Below, piece by piece: positions 10,346 to 21,956 of a stretch of DNA of 64,000 nt (position 1 is its first letter; each line of letters begins with the position of its first letter). The DNA is from Hirudinaria manillensis (Eukaryota; Annelida; Clitellata; Hirudinida; Hirudinidae): assembly GCA_034509925.1 (NCBI GenBank), contig CM067536.1, forward strand, positions 4,086,501-4,150,500, read 5' to 3'. Below the pieces are notes generated by a model. It was given only the letters and a program-made list of their open reading frames with translations, searched no databases and was not told the origin of the DNA. A program made the translations under genes and the position numbers.

Positions 10346-10580
10346 AGTACGGCAGAACGTCCTCTGCTTAGAACGTTTTCCTATCTTCGGGCAGACGAGG
10401 ACCGATTCTCTGAGCGTCTCATCGAATCTCTTCTAGACTAGATTCGATCAGTCGTTCGTTATAGCCTTCGCGCTCAGATTGCTCTACCGGCGAACGGTCG
10501 ACGAGAGCATCGTGGCAATCAGCACTCCTCGAGAATCACGAAGGAGACGGAGATGAGTTCGTTCCCTCGAGAACATCCTC

Positions 10581-10653
10581 GTTTCCGTGGTGTAGTGGCT
10601 ATCACGTTCGCCTCACACGCGAAAGGTCCCCAGTTCGAGCCTGGGCGGGAACA
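10581..10653 (+). tRNA. tRNA-Val(CAC)
   Basis: Unit 16; base -1 is C. Confidence 0.95.

Positions 10654-10734
10654 GACTTTTATCTGCTCGAGGACGAAAATCGTGATTTTGCAGACGCAAA
10701 AAGCTGCCGGACATCCTCTAACAAAAGACCGCCG

Positions 10735-10807
10735 TGTTTCCGCCCAGGCTCGAACTGGGGACCTTTCGCGTGTTAGGCGAACGTGATAACCACTACACCA
10801 CGGAAAC
10735..10807 (-). tRNA. tRNA-Val(AAC)
   Basis: Unit 16. Confidence 0.95.

Positions 10808-10956
10808 AGACGCTCTCAAACGCTTCCATAGGTCCACGCATGACTGCCTCTAGGCTTTTTCGGCGCCAAAAAGCCCATCCCATCGCCGCGCAGCGTCCTC
10901 ATCGGCGCCAGGCAAAACCGGCCTGGGTCGGTCGGAAGCGTGAGAAAAATCCGCGA

Positions 10957-11028
10957 CTCCCTAGCGGGGAATCGAACCCCGGCCGCGGCGGTGAGAGCGC
11001 CGAATCCTAACCACTAGACTACTAGGGA
10957..11028 (-). 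tRNA. tRNA-Glu(CTC)
   Basis: Copy 17. Confidence 0.95.

Positions 11029-11263
11029 AGTACGGCAGAACGTCCTCTGCTTAGAACGTTTTCCTATCTTCGGGCAGACGAGGACCGATTCTCTGAGCGT
11101 CTCATCGAATCTCTTCTAGACTAGATTCGATCAGTCGTTCGTTATAGCCTTCGCGCTCAGATTGCTCTACCGGCGAACGGTCGACGAGAGCATCGTGGCA
11201 ATCAGCACTCCTCGAGAATCACGAAGGAGACGGAGATGAGTTCGTTCCCTCGAGAACATCCTC

Positions 11264-11336
11264 GTTTCCGTGGTGTAGTGGCTATCACGTTCGCCTCACA
11301 CGCGAAAGGTCCCCAGTTCGAGCCTGGGCGGGAACA
11264..11336 (+). tRNA. tRNA-Val(CAC)
   Basis: Unit 17; base -1 is C. Confidence 0.95.

Positions 11337-11417
11337 GACTTTTATCTGCTCGAGGACGAAAATCGTGATTTTGCAGACGCAAAAAGCTGCCGGACATCCT
11401 CTAACAAAAGACCGCCG

Positions 11418-11490
11418 TGTTTCCGCCCAGGCTCGAACTGGGGACCTTTCGCGTGTTAGGCGAACGTGATAACCACTACACCACGGAAAC
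11418..11490 (-). tRNA. tRNA-Val(AAC)
   Basis: Unit 17. Confidence 0.95.

Positions 11491-11639
11491 AGACGCTCTC
11501 AAACGCTTCCATAGGTCCACGCATGACTGCCTCTAGGCTTTTTCGGCGCCAAAAAGCCCATCCCATCGCCGCGCAGCGTCCTCATCGGCGCCAGGCAAAA
11601 CCGGCCTGGGTCGGTCGGAAGCGTGAGAAAAATCCGCGA

Positions 11640-11711
11640 CTCCCTAGCGGGGAATCGAACCCCGGCCGCGGCGGTGAGAGCGCCGAATCCTAACCACTAG
11701 ACTACTAGGGA
11640..11711 (-). tRNA. tRNA-Glu(CTC)
   Basis: Copy 18. Confidence 0.95.

Positions 11712-11946
11712 AGTACGGCAGAACGTCCTCTGCTTAGAACGTTTTCCTATCTTCGGGCAGACGAGGACCGATTCTCTGAGCGTCTCATCGAATCTCTTCT
11801 AGACTAGATTCGATCAGTCGTTCGTTATAGCCTTCGCGCTCAGATTGCTCTACCGGCGAACGGTCGACGAGAGCATCGTGGCAATCAGCACTCCTCGAGA
11901 ATCACGAAGGAGACGGAGATGAGTTCGTTCCCTCGAGAACATCCTC

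Positions 11947-12019
11947 GTTTCCGTGGTGTAGTGGCTATCACGTTCGCCTCACACGCGAAAGGTCCCCAGT
12001 TCGAGCCTGGGCGGGAACA
11947..12019 (+). tRNA. tRNA-Val(CAC)
   Basis: Unit 18; base -1 is C. Confidence 0.95.

Positions 12020-12100
12020 GACTTTTATCTGCTCGAGGACGAAAATCGTGATTTTGCAGACGCAAAAAGCTGCCGGACATCCTCTAACAAAAGACCGCCG

Positions 12101-12173
12101 TGTTTCCGCCCAGGCTCGAACTGGGGACCTTTCGCGTGTTAGGCGAACGTGATAACCACTACACCACGGAAAC
12101..12173 (-). tRNA. tRNA-Val(AAC)
   Basis: Unit 18. Confidence 0.95.

Positions 12174-12322
12174 AGACGCTCTCAAACGCTTCCATAGGTC
12201 CACGCATGACTGCCTCTAGGCTTTTTCGGCGCCAAAAAGCCCATCCCATCGCCGCGCAGCGTCCTCATCGGCGCCAGGCAAAACCGGCCTGGGTCGGTCG
12301 GAAGCGTGAGAAAAATCCGCGA

Positions 12323-12394
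12323 CTCCCTAGCGGGGAATCGAACCCCGGCCGCGGCGGTGAGAGCGCCGAATCCTAACCACTAGACTACTAGGGA
12323..12394 (-). tRNA. tRNA-Glu(CTC)
   Basis: Copy 19. Confidence 0.95.

Positions 12395-12629
12395 AGTACG
12401 GCAGAACGTCCTCTGCTTAGAACGTTTTCCTATCTTCGGGCAGACGAGGACCGATTCTCTGAGCGTCTCATCGAATCTCTTCTAGACTAGATTCGATCAG
12501 TCGTTCGTTATAGCCTTCGCGCTCAGATTGCTCTACCGGCGAACGGTCGACGAGAGCATCGTGGCAATCAGCACTCCTCGAGAATCACGAAGGAGACGGA
12601 GATGAGTTCGTTCCCTCGAGAACATCCTT

Positions 12630-12702
12630 GTTTCCGTGGTGTAGTGGCTATCACGTTCGCCTCACACGCGAAAGGTCCCCAGTTCGAGCCTGGGCGGGAA
12701 CA
12630..12702 (+). tRNA. tRNA-Val(CAC)
   Basis: Unit 19; base -1 is T. Confidence 0.95.

Positions 12703-12783
12703 GACTTTTATCTGCTCGAGGACGAAAATCGTGATTTTGCAGACGCAAAAAGCTGCCGGACATCCTCTAACAAAAGACCGCCG

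Positions 12784-12856
12784 TGTTTCCGCCCAGGCTC
12801 GAACTGGGGACCTTTCGCGTGTTAGGCGAACGTGATAACCACTACACCACGGAAAC
12784..12856 (-). tRNA. tRNA-Val(AAC)
   Basis: Unit 19. Confidence 0.95.

Positions 12857-13005
12857 AGACGCTCTCAAACGCTTCCATAGGTCCACGCATGACTGCCTCT
12901 AGGCTTTTTCGGCGCCAAAAAGCCCATCCCATCGCCGCGCAGCGTCCTCATCGGCGCCAGGCAAAACCGGCCTGGGTCGGTCGGAAGCGTGAGAAAAATC
13001 CGCGA

Positions 13006-13077
13006 CTCCCTAGCGGGGAATCGAACCCCGGCCGCGGCGGTGAGAGCGCCGAATCCTAACCACTAGACTACTAGGGA
13006..13077 (-). tRNA. tRNA-Glu(CTC)
   Basis: Copy 20. Confidence 0.95.

Positions 13078-13312
13078 AGTACGGCAGAACGTCCTCTGCT
13101 TAGAACGTTTTCCTATCTTCGGGCAGACGAGGACCGATTCTCTGAGCGTCTCATCGAATCTCTTCTAGACTAGATTCGATCAGTCGTTCGTTATAGCCTT
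13201 CGCGCTCAGATTGCTCTACCGGCGAACGGTCGACGAGAGCATCGTGGCAATCAGCACTCCTCGAGAATCACGAAGGAGACGGAGATGAGTTCGTTCCCTC
13301 GAGAACATCCTC

Positions 13313-13385
13313 GTTTCCGTGGTGTAGTGGCTATCACGTTCGCCTCACACGCGAAAGGTCCCCAGTTCGAGCCTGGGCGGGAACA
13313..13385 (+). tRNA. tRNA-Val(CAC)
   Basis: Unit 20; base -1 is C. Confidence 0.95.

Positions 13386-13466
13386 GACTTTTATCTGCTC
13401 GAGGACGAAAATCGTGATTTTGCAGACGCAAAAAGCTGCCGGACATCCTCTAACAAAAGACCGCCG

Positions 13467-13539
13467 TGTTTCCGCCCAGGCTCGAACTGGGGACCTTTCG
13501 CGTGTTAGGCGAACGTGATAACCACTACACCACGGAAAC
13467..13539 (-). tRNA. tRNA-Val(AAC)
   Basis: Unit 20. Confidence 0.95.

Positions 13540-13688
13540 AGACGCTCTCAAACGCTTCCATAGGTCCACGCATGACTGCCTCTAGGCTTTTTCGGCGCCA
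13601 AAAAGCCCATCCCATCGCCGCGCAGCGTCCTCATCGGCGCCAGGCAAAACCGGCCTGGGTCGGTCGGAAGCGTGAGAAAAATCCGCGA

Positions 13689-13760
13689 CTCCCTAGCGGG
13701 GAATCGAACCCCGGCCGCGGCGGTGAGAGCGCCGAATCCTAACCACTAGACTACTAGGGA
13689..13760 (-). tRNA. tRNA-Glu(CTC)
   Basis: Copy 21. Confidence 0.95.

Positions 13761-13995
13761 AGTACGGCAGAACGTCCTCTGCTTAGAACGTTTTCCTATC
13801 TTCGGGCAGACGAGGACCGATTCTCTGAGCGTCTCATCGAATCTCTTCTAGACTAGATTCGATCAGTCGTTCGTTATAGCCTTCGCGCTCAGATTGCTCT
13901 ACCGGCGAACGGTCGACGAGAGCATCGTGGCAATCAGCACTCCTCGAGAATCACGAAGGAGACGGAGATGAGTTCGTTCCCTCGAGAACATCCTT

Positions 13996-14068
13996 GTTTC
14001 CGTGGTGTAGTGGCTATCACGTTCGCCTCACACGCGAAAGGTCCCCAGTTCGAGCCTGGGCGGGAACA
13996..14068 (+). tRNA. tRNA-Val(CAC)
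   Basis: Unit 21; base -1 is T. Confidence 0.95.

Positions 14069-14149
14069 GACTTTTATCTGCTCGAGGACGAAAATCGTGA
14101 TTTTGCAGACGCAAAAAGCTGCCGGACATCCTCTAACAAAAGACCGCCG

Positions 14150-14222
14150 TGTTTCCGCCCAGGCTCGAACTGGGGACCTTTCGCGTGTTAGGCGAACGTG
14201 ATAACCACTACACCACGGAAAC
14150..14222 (-). tRNA. tRNA-Val(AAC)
   Basis: Unit 21. Confidence 0.95.

Positions 14223-14371
14223 AGACGCTCTCAAACGCTTCCATAGGTCCACGCATGACTGCCTCTAGGCTTTTTCGGCGCCAAAAAGCCCATCCCATCG
14301 CCGCGCAGCGTCCTCATCGGCGCCAGGCAAAACCGGCCTGGGTCGGTCGGAAGCGTGAGAAAAATCCGCGA

Positions 14372-14443
14372 CTCCCTAGCGGGGAATCGAACCCCGGCCG
14401 CGGCGGTGAGAGCGCCGAATCCTAACCACTAGACTACTAGGGA
14372..14443 (-). tRNA. tRNA-Glu(CTC)
   Basis: Copy 22. 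Confidence 0.95.

Positions 14444-14678
14444 AGTACGGCAGAACGTCCTCTGCTTAGAACGTTTTCCTATCTTCGGGCAGACGAGGAC
14501 CGATTCTCTGAGCGTCTCATCGAATCTCTTCTAGACTAGATTCGATCAGTCGTTCGTTATAGCCTTCGCGCTCAGATTGCTCTACCGGCGAACGGTCGAC
14601 GAGAGCATCGTGGCAATCAGCACTCCTCGAGAATCACGAAGGAGACGGAGATGAGTTCGTTCCCTCGAGAACATCCTT

Positions 14679-14751
14679 GTTTCCGTGGTGTAGTGGCTAT
14701 CACGTTCGCCTCACACGCGAAAGGTCCCCAGTTCGAGCCTGGGCGGGAACA
14679..14751 (+). tRNA. tRNA-Val(CAC)
   Basis: Unit 22; base -1 is T. Confidence 0.95.

Positions 14752-14832
14752 GACTTTTATCTGCTCGAGGACGAAAATCGTGATTTTGCAGACGCAAAAA
14801 GCTGCCGGACATCCTCTAACAAAAGACCGCCG

Positions 14833-14905
14833 TGTTTCCGCCCAGGCTCGAACTGGGGACCTTTCGCGTGTTAGGCGAACGTGATAACCACTACACCACG
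14901 GAAAC
14833..14905 (-). tRNA. tRNA-Val(AAC)
   Basis: Unit 22. Confidence 0.95.

Positions 14906-15054
14906 AGACGCTCTCAAACGCTTCCATAGGTCCACGCATGACTGCCTCTAGGCTTTTTCGGCGCCAAAAAGCCCATCCCATCGCCGCGCAGCGTCCTCAT
15001 CGGCGCCAGGCAAAACCGGCCTGGGTCGGTCGGAAGCGTGAGAAAAATCCGCGA

Positions 15055-15126
15055 CTCCCTAGCGGGGAATCGAACCCCGGCCGCGGCGGTGAGAGCGCCG
15101 AATCCTAACCACTAGACTACTAGGGA
15055..15126 (-). tRNA. tRNA-Glu(CTC)
   Basis: Copy 23. Confidence 0.95.

Positions 15127-15361
15127 AGTACGGCAGAACGTCCTCTGCTTAGAACGTTTTCCTATCTTCGGGCAGACGAGGACCGATTCTCTGAGCGTCT
15201 CATCGAATCTCTTCTAGACTAGATTCGATCAGTCGTTCGTTATAGCCTTCGCGCTCAGATTGCTCTACCGGCGAACGGTCGACGAGAGCATCGTGGCAAT
15301 CAGCACTCCTCGAGAATCACGAAGGAGACGGAGATGAGTTCGTTCCCTCGAGAACATCCTC

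Positions 15362-15434
15362 GTTTCCGTGGTGTAGTGGCTATCACGTTCGCCTCACACG
15401 CGAAAGGTCCCCAGTTCGAGCCTGGGCGGGAACA
15362..15434 (+). tRNA. tRNA-Val(CAC)
   Basis: Unit 23; base -1 is C. Confidence 0.95.

Positions 15435-15515
15435 GACTTTTATCTGCTCGAGGACGAAAATCGTGATTTTGCAGACGCAAAAAGCTGCCGGACATCCTCT
15501 AACAAAAGACCGCCG

Positions 15516-15588
15516 TGTTTCCGCCCAGGCTCGAACTGGGGACCTTTCGCGTGTTAGGCGAACGTGATAACCACTACACCACGGAAAC
15516..15588 (-). tRNA. tRNA-Val(AAC)
   Basis: Unit 23. Confidence 0.95.

Positions 15589-15737
15589 AGACGCTCTCAA
15601 ACGCTTCCATAGGTCCACGCATGACTGCCTCTAGGCTTTTTCGGCGCCAAAAAGCCCATCCCATCGCCGCGCAGCGTCCTCATCGGCGCCAGGCAAAACC
15701 GGCCTGGGTCGGTCGGAAGCGTGAGAAAAATCCGCGA

Positions 15738-15809
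15738 CTCCCTAGCGGGGAATCGAACCCCGGCCGCGGCGGTGAGAGCGCCGAATCCTAACCACTAGAC
15801 TACTAGGGA
15738..15809 (-). tRNA. tRNA-Glu(CTC)
   Basis: Copy 24. Confidence 0.95.

Positions 15810-16044
15810 AGTACGGCAGAACGTCCTCTGCTTAGAACGTTTTCCTATCTTCGGGCAGACGAGGACCGATTCTCTGAGCGTCTCATCGAATCTCTTCTAG
15901 ACTAGATTCGATCAGTCGTTCGTTATAGCCTTCGCGCTCAGATTGCTCTACCGGCGAACGGTCGACGAGAGCATCGTGGCAATCAGCACTCCTCGAGAAT
16001 CACGAAGGAGACGGAGATGAGTTCGTTCCCTCGAGAACATCCTT

Positions 16045-16117
16045 GTTTCCGTGGTGTAGTGGCTATCACGTTCGCCTCACACGCGAAAGGTCCCCAGTTC
16101 GAGCCTGGGCGGGAACA
16045..16117 (+). tRNA. tRNA-Val(CAC)
   Basis: Unit 24; base -1 is T. Confidence 0.95.

Positions 16118-16198
16118 GACTTTTATCTGCTCGAGGACGAAAATCGTGATTTTGCAGACGCAAAAAGCTGCCGGACATCCTCTAACAAAAGACCGCCG

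Positions 16199-16271
16199 TG
16201 TTTCCGCCCAGGCTCGAACTGGGGACCTTTCGCGTGTTAGGCGAACGTGATAACCACTACACCACGGAAAC
16199..16271 (-). tRNA. tRNA-Val(AAC)
   Basis: Unit 24. Confidence 0.95.

Positions 16272-16420
16272 AGACGCTCTCAAACGCTTCCATAGGTCCA
16301 CGCATGACTGCCTCTAGGCTTTTTCGGCGCCAAAAAGCCCATCCCATCGCCGCGCAGCGTCCTCATCGGCGCCAGGCAAAACCGGCCTGGGTCGGTCGGA
16401 AGCGTGAGAAAAATCCGCGA

Positions 16421-16492
16421 CTCCCTAGCGGGGAATCGAACCCCGGCCGCGGCGGTGAGAGCGCCGAATCCTAACCACTAGACTACTAGGGA
16421..16492 (-). tRNA. tRNA-Glu(CTC)
   Basis: Copy 25. Confidence 0.95.

Positions 16493-16727
16493 AGTACGGC
16501 AGAACGTCCTCTGCTTAGAACGTTTTCCTATCTTCGGGCAGACGAGGACCGATTCTCTGAGCGTCTCATCGAATCTCTTCTAGACTAGATTCGATCAGTC
16601 GTTCGTTATAGCCTTCGCGCTCAGATTGCTCTACCGGCGAACGGTCGACGAGAGCATCGTGGCAATCAGCACTCCTCGAGAATCACGAAGGAGACGGAGA
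16701 TGAGTTCGTTCCCTCGAGAACATCCTT

Positions 16728-16800
16728 GTTTCCGTGGTGTAGTGGCTATCACGTTCGCCTCACACGCGAAAGGTCCCCAGTTCGAGCCTGGGCGGGAACA
16728..16800 (+). tRNA. tRNA-Val(CAC)
   Basis: Unit 25; base -1 is T. Confidence 0.95.

Positions 16801-16881
16801 GACTTTTATCTGCTCGAGGACGAAAATCGTGATTTTGCAGACGCAAAAAGCTGCCGGACATCCTCTAACAAAAGACCGCCG

Positions 16882-16954
16882 TGTTTCCGCCCAGGCTCGA
16901 ACTGGGGACCTTTCGCGTGTTAGGCGAACGTGATAACCACTACACCACGGAAAC
16882..16954 (-). tRNA. tRNA-Val(AAC)
   Basis: Unit 25. Confidence 0.95.

Positions 16955-17103
16955 AGACGCTCTCAAACGCTTCCATAGGTCCACGCATGACTGCCTCTAG
17001 GCTTTTTCGGCGCCAAAAAGCCCATCCCATCGCCGCGCAGCGTCCTCATCGGCGCCAGGCAAAACCGGCCTGGGTCGGTCGGAAGCGTGAGAAAAATCCG
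17101 CGA

Positions 17104-17175
17104 CTCCCTAGCGGGGAATCGAACCCCGGCCGCGGCGGTGAGAGCGCCGAATCCTAACCACTAGACTACTAGGGA
17104..17175 (-). tRNA. tRNA-Glu(CTC)
   Basis: Copy 26. Confidence 0.95.

Positions 17176-17410
17176 AGTACGGCAGAACGTCCTCTGCTTA
17201 GAACGTTTTCCTATCTTCGGGCAGACGAGGACCGATTCTCTGAGCGTCTCATCGAATCTCTTCTAGACTAGATTCGATCAGTCGTTCGTTATAGCCTTCG
17301 CGCTCAGATTGCTCTACCGGCGAACGGTCGACGAGAGCATCGTGGCAATCAGCACTCCTCGAGAATCACGAAGGAGACGGAGATGAGTTCGTTCCCTCGA
17401 GAACATCCTT

Positions 17411-17483
17411 GTTTCCGTGGTGTAGTGGCTATCACGTTCGCCTCACACGCGAAAGGTCCCCAGTTCGAGCCTGGGCGGGAACA
17411..17483 (+). tRNA. tRNA-Val(CAC)
   Basis: Unit 26; base -1 is T. Confidence 0.95.

Positions 17484-17564
17484 GACTTTTATCTGCTCGA
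17501 GGACGAAAATCGTGATTTTGCAGACGCAAAAAGCTGCCGGACATCCTCTAACAAAAGACCGCCG

Positions 17565-17637
17565 TGTTTCCGCCCAGGCTCGAACTGGGGACCTTTCGCG
17601 TGTTAGGCGAACGTGATAACCACTACACCACGGAAAC
17565..17637 (-). tRNA. tRNA-Val(AAC)
   Basis: Unit 26. Confidence 0.95.

Positions 17638-17786
17638 AGACGCTCTCAAACGCTTCCATAGGTCCACGCATGACTGCCTCTAGGCTTTTTCGGCGCCAAA
17701 AAGCCCATCCCATCGCCGCGCAGCGTCCTCATCGGCGCCAGGCAAAACCGGCCTGGGTCGGTCGGAAGCGTGAGAAAAATCCGCGA

Positions 17787-17858
17787 CTCCCTAGCGGGGA
17801 ATCGAACCCCGGCCGCGGCGGTGAGAGCGCCGAATCCTAACCACTAGACTACTAGGGA
17787..17858 (-). tRNA. tRNA-Glu(CTC)
   Basis: Copy 27. Confidence 0.95.

Positions 17859-18093
17859 AGTACGGCAGAACGTCCTCTGCTTAGAACGTTTTCCTATCTT
17901 CGGGCAGACGAGGACCGATTCTCTGAGCGTCTCATCGAATCTCTTCTAGACTAGATTCGATCAGTCGTTCGTTATAGCCTTCGCGCTCAGATTGCTCTAC
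18001 CGGCGAACGGTCGACGAGAGCATCGTGGCAATCAGCACTCCTCGAGAATCACGAAGGAGACGGAGATGAGTTCGTTCCCTCGAGAACATCCTT

Positions 18094-18166
18094 GTTTCCG
18101 TGGTGTAGTGGCTATCACGTTCGCCTCACACGCGAAAGGTCCCCAGTTCGAGCCTGGGCGGGAACA
18094..18166 (+). tRNA. tRNA-Val(CAC)
   Basis: Unit 27; base -1 is T. Confidence 0.95.

Positions 18167-18247
18167 GACTTTTATCTGCTCGAGGACGAAAATCGTGATT
18201 TTGCAGACGCAAAAAGCTGCCGGACATCCTCTAACAAAAGACCGCCG

Positions 18248-18320
18248 TGTTTCCGCCCAGGCTCGAACTGGGGACCTTTCGCGTGTTAGGCGAACGTGAT
18301 AACCACTACACCACGGAAAC
18248..18320 (-). tRNA. tRNA-Val(AAC)
   Basis: Unit 27. Confidence 0.95.

Positions 18321-18469
18321 AGACGCTCTCAAACGCTTCCATAGGTCCACGCATGACTGCCTCTAGGCTTTTTCGGCGCCAAAAAGCCCATCCCATCGCC
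18401 GCGCAGCGTCCTCATCGGCGCCAGGCAAAACCGGCCTGGGTCGGTCGGAAGCGTGAGAAAAATCCGCGA

Positions 18470-18541
18470 CTCCCTAGCGGGGAATCGAACCCCGGCCGCG
18501 GCGGTGAGAGCGCCGAATCCTAACCACTAGACTACTAGGGA
18470..18541 (-). tRNA. tRNA-Glu(CTC)
   Basis: Copy 28. Confidence 0.95.

Positions 18542-18776
18542 AGTACGGCAGAACGTCCTCTGCTTAGAACGTTTTCCTATCTTCGGGCAGACGAGGACCG
18601 ATTCTCTGAGCGTCTCATCGAATCTCTTCTAGACTAGATTCGATCAGTCGTTCGTTATAGCCTTCGCGCTCAGATTGCTCTACCGGCGAACGGTCGACGA
18701 GAGCATCGTGGCAATCAGCACTCCTCGAGAATCACGAAGGAGACGGAGATGAGTTCGTTCCCTCGAGAACATCCTT

Positions 18777-18849
18777 GTTTCCGTGGTGTAGTGGCTATCA
18801 CGTTCGCCTCACACGCGAAAGGTCCCCAGTTCGAGCCTGGGCGGGAACA
18777..18849 (+). tRNA. tRNA-Val(CAC)
   Basis: Unit 28; base -1 is T. 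Confidence 0.95.

Positions 18850-18930
18850 GACTTTTATCTGCTCGAGGACGAAAATCGTGATTTTGCAGACGCAAAAAGC
18901 TGCCGGACATCCTCTAACAAAAGACCGCCG

Positions 18931-19003
18931 TGTTTCCGCCCAGGCTCGAACTGGGGACCTTTCGCGTGTTAGGCGAACGTGATAACCACTACACCACGGA
19001 AAC
18931..19003 (-). tRNA. tRNA-Val(AAC)
   Basis: Unit 28. Confidence 0.95.

Positions 19004-19152
19004 AGACGCTCTCAAACGCTTCCATAGGTCCACGCATGACTGCCTCTAGGCTTTTTCGGCGCCAAAAAGCCCATCCCATCGCCGCGCAGCGTCCTCATCG
19101 GCGCCAGGCAAAACCGGCCTGGGTCGGTCGGAAGCGTGAGAAAAATCCGCGA

Positions 19153-19224
19153 CTCCCTAGCGGGGAATCGAACCCCGGCCGCGGCGGTGAGAGCGCCGAA
19201 TCCTAACCACTAGACTACTAGGGA
19153..19224 (-). tRNA. tRNA-Glu(CTC)
   Basis: Copy 29. Confidence 0.95.

Positions 19225-19459
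19225 AGTACGGCAGAACGTCCTCTGCTTAGAACGTTTTCCTATCTTCGGGCAGACGAGGACCGATTCTCTGAGCGTCTCA
19301 TCGAATCTCTTCTAGACTAGATTCGATCAGTCGTTCGTTATAGCCTTCGCGCTCAGATTGCTCTACCGGCGAACGGTCGACGAGAGCATCGTGGCAATCA
19401 GCACTCCTCGAGAATCACGAAGGAGACGGAGATGAGTTCGTTCCCTCGAGAACATCCTT

Positions 19460-19532
19460 GTTTCCGTGGTGTAGTGGCTATCACGTTCGCCTCACACGCG
19501 AAAGGTCCCCAGTTCGAGCCTGGGCGGGAACA
19460..19532 (+). tRNA. tRNA-Val(CAC)
   Basis: Unit 29; base -1 is T. Confidence 0.95.

Positions 19533-19613
19533 GACTTTTATCTGCTCGAGGACGAAAATCGTGATTTTGCAGACGCAAAAAGCTGCCGGACATCCTCTAA
19601 CAAAAGACCGCCG

Positions 19614-19686
19614 TGTTTCCGCCCAGGCTCGAACTGGGGACCTTTCGCGTGTTAGGCGAACGTGATAACCACTACACCACGGAAAC
19614..19686 (-). tRNA. tRNA-Val(AAC)
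   Basis: Unit 29. Confidence 0.95.

Positions 19687-19835
19687 AGACGCTCTCAAAC
19701 GCTTCCATAGGTCCACGCATGACTGCCTCTAGGCTTTTTCGGCGCCAAAAAGCCCATCCCATCGCCGCGCAGCGTCCTCATCGGCGCCAGGCAAAACCGG
19801 CCTGGGTCGGTCGGAAGCGTGAGAAAAATCCGCGA

Positions 19836-19907
19836 CTCCCTAGCGGGGAATCGAACCCCGGCCGCGGCGGTGAGAGCGCCGAATCCTAACCACTAGACTA
19901 CTAGGGA
19836..19907 (-). tRNA. tRNA-Glu(CTC)
   Basis: Copy 30. Confidence 0.95.

Positions 19908-20142
19908 AGTACGGCAGAACGTCCTCTGCTTAGAACGTTTTCCTATCTTCGGGCAGACGAGGACCGATTCTCTGAGCGTCTCATCGAATCTCTTCTAGAC
20001 TAGATTCGATCAGTCGTTCGTTATAGCCTTCGCGCTCAGATTGCTCTACCGGCGAACGGTCGACGAGAGCATCGTGGCAATCAGCACTCCTCGAGAATCA
20101 CGAAGGAGACGGAGATGAGTTCGTTCCCTCGAGAACATCCTT

Positions 20143-20215
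20143 GTTTCCGTGGTGTAGTGGCTATCACGTTCGCCTCACACGCGAAAGGTCCCCAGTTCGA
20201 GCCTGGGCGGGAACA
20143..20215 (+). tRNA. tRNA-Val(CAC)
   Basis: Unit 30; base -1 is T. Confidence 0.95.

Positions 20216-20296
20216 GACTTTTATCTGCTCGAGGACGAAAATCGTGATTTTGCAGACGCAAAAAGCTGCCGGACATCCTCTAACAAAAGACCGCCG

Positions 20297-20369
20297 TGTT
20301 TCCGCCCAGGCTCGAACTGGGGACCTTTCGCGTGTTAGGCGAACGTGATAACCACTACACCACGGAAAC
20297..20369 (-). tRNA. tRNA-Val(AAC)
   Basis: Unit 30. Confidence 0.95.

Positions 20370-20518
20370 AGACGCTCTCAAACGCTTCCATAGGTCCACG
20401 CATGACTGCCTCTAGGCTTTTTCGGCGCCAAAAAGCCCATCCCATCGCCGCGCAGCGTCCTCATCGGCGCCAGGCAAAACCGGCCTGGGTCGGTCGGAAG
20501 CGTGAGAAAAATCCGCGA

Positions 20519-20590
20519 CTCCCTAGCGGGGAATCGAACCCCGGCCGCGGCGGTGAGAGCGCCGAATCCTAACCACTAGACTACTAGGGA
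20519..20590 (-). tRNA. tRNA-Glu(CTC)
   Basis: Copy 31. Confidence 0.95.

Positions 20591-20825
20591 AGTACGGCAG
20601 AACGTCCTCTGCTTAGAACGTTTTCCTATCTTCGGGCAGACGAGGACCGATTCTCTGAGCGTCTCATCGAATCTCTTCTAGACTAGATTCGATCAGTCGT
20701 TCGTTATAGCCTTCGCGCTCAGATTGCTCTACCGGCGAACGGTCGACGAGAGCATCGTGGCAATCAGCACTCCTCGAGAATCACGAAGGAGACGGAGATG
20801 AGTTCGTTCCCTCGAGAACATCCTT

Positions 20826-20898
20826 GTTTCCGTGGTGTAGTGGCTATCACGTTCGCCTCACACGCGAAAGGTCCCCAGTTCGAGCCTGGGCGGGAACA
20826..20898 (+). tRNA. tRNA-Val(CAC)
   Basis: Unit 31; base -1 is T. Confidence 0.95.

Positions 20899-20979
20899 GA
20901 CTTTTATCTGCTCGAGGACGAAAATCGTGATTTTGCAGACGCAAAAAGCTGCCGGACATCCTCTAACAAAAGACCGCCG

Positions 20980-21052
20980 TGTTTCCGCCCAGGCTCGAAC
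21001 TGGGGACCTTTCGCGTGTTAGGCGAACGTGATAACCACTACACCACGGAAAC
20980..21052 (-). tRNA. tRNA-Val(AAC)
   Basis: Unit 31. Confidence 0.95.

Positions 21053-21201
21053 AGACGCTCTCAAACGCTTCCATAGGTCCACGCATGACTGCCTCTAGGC
21101 TTTTTCGGCGCCAAAAAGCCCATCCCATCGCCGCGCAGCGTCCTCATCGGCGCCAGGCAAAACCGGCCTGGGTCGGTCGGAAGCGTGAGAAAAATCCGCG
21201 A

Positions 21202-21273
21202 CTCCCTAGCGGGGAATCGAACCCCGGCCGCGGCGGTGAGAGCGCCGAATCCTAACCACTAGACTACTAGGGA
21202..21273 (-). tRNA. tRNA-Glu(CTC)
   Basis: Copy 32. Confidence 0.95.

Positions 21274-21508
21274 AGTACGGCAGAACGTCCTCTGCTTAGA
21301 ACGTTTTCCTATCTTCGGGCAGACGAGGACCGATTCTCTGAGCGTCTCATCGAATCTCTTCTAGACTAGATTCGATCAGTCGTTCGTTATAGCCTTCGCG
21401 CTCAGATTGCTCTACCGGCGAACGGTCGACGAGAGCATCGTGGCAATCAGCACTCCTCGAGAATCACGAAGGAGACGGAGATGAGTTCGTTCCCTCGAGA
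21501 ACATCCTT

Positions 21509-21581
21509 GTTTCCGTGGTGTAGTGGCTATCACGTTCGCCTCACACGCGAAAGGTCCCCAGTTCGAGCCTGGGCGGGAACA
21509..21581 (+). tRNA. tRNA-Val(CAC)
   Basis: Unit 32; base -1 is T. Confidence 0.95.

Positions 21582-21662
21582 GACTTTTATCTGCTCGAGG
21601 ACGAAAATCGTGATTTTGCAGACGCAAAAAGCTGCCGGACATCCTCTAACAAAAGACCGCCG

Positions 21663-21735
21663 TGTTTCCGCCCAGGCTCGAACTGGGGACCTTTCGCGTG
21701 TTAGGCGAACGTGATAACCACTACACCACGGAAAC
21663..21735 (-). tRNA. tRNA-Val(AAC)
   Basis: Unit 32. Confidence 0.95.

Positions 21736-21884
21736 AGACGCTCTCAAACGCTTCCATAGGTCCACGCATGACTGCCTCTAGGCTTTTTCGGCGCCAAAAA
21801 GCCCATCCCATCGCCGCGCAGCGTCCTCATCGGCGCCAGGCAAAACCGGCCTGGGTCGGTCGGAAGCGTGAGAAAAATCCGCGA

Positions 21885-21956
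21885 CTCCCTAGCGGGGAAT
21901 CGAACCCCGGCCGCGGCGGTGAGAGCGCCGAATCCTAACCACTAGACTACTAGGGA
21885..21956 (-). tRNA. tRNA-Glu(CTC)
   Basis: Copy 33. Confidence 0.95.
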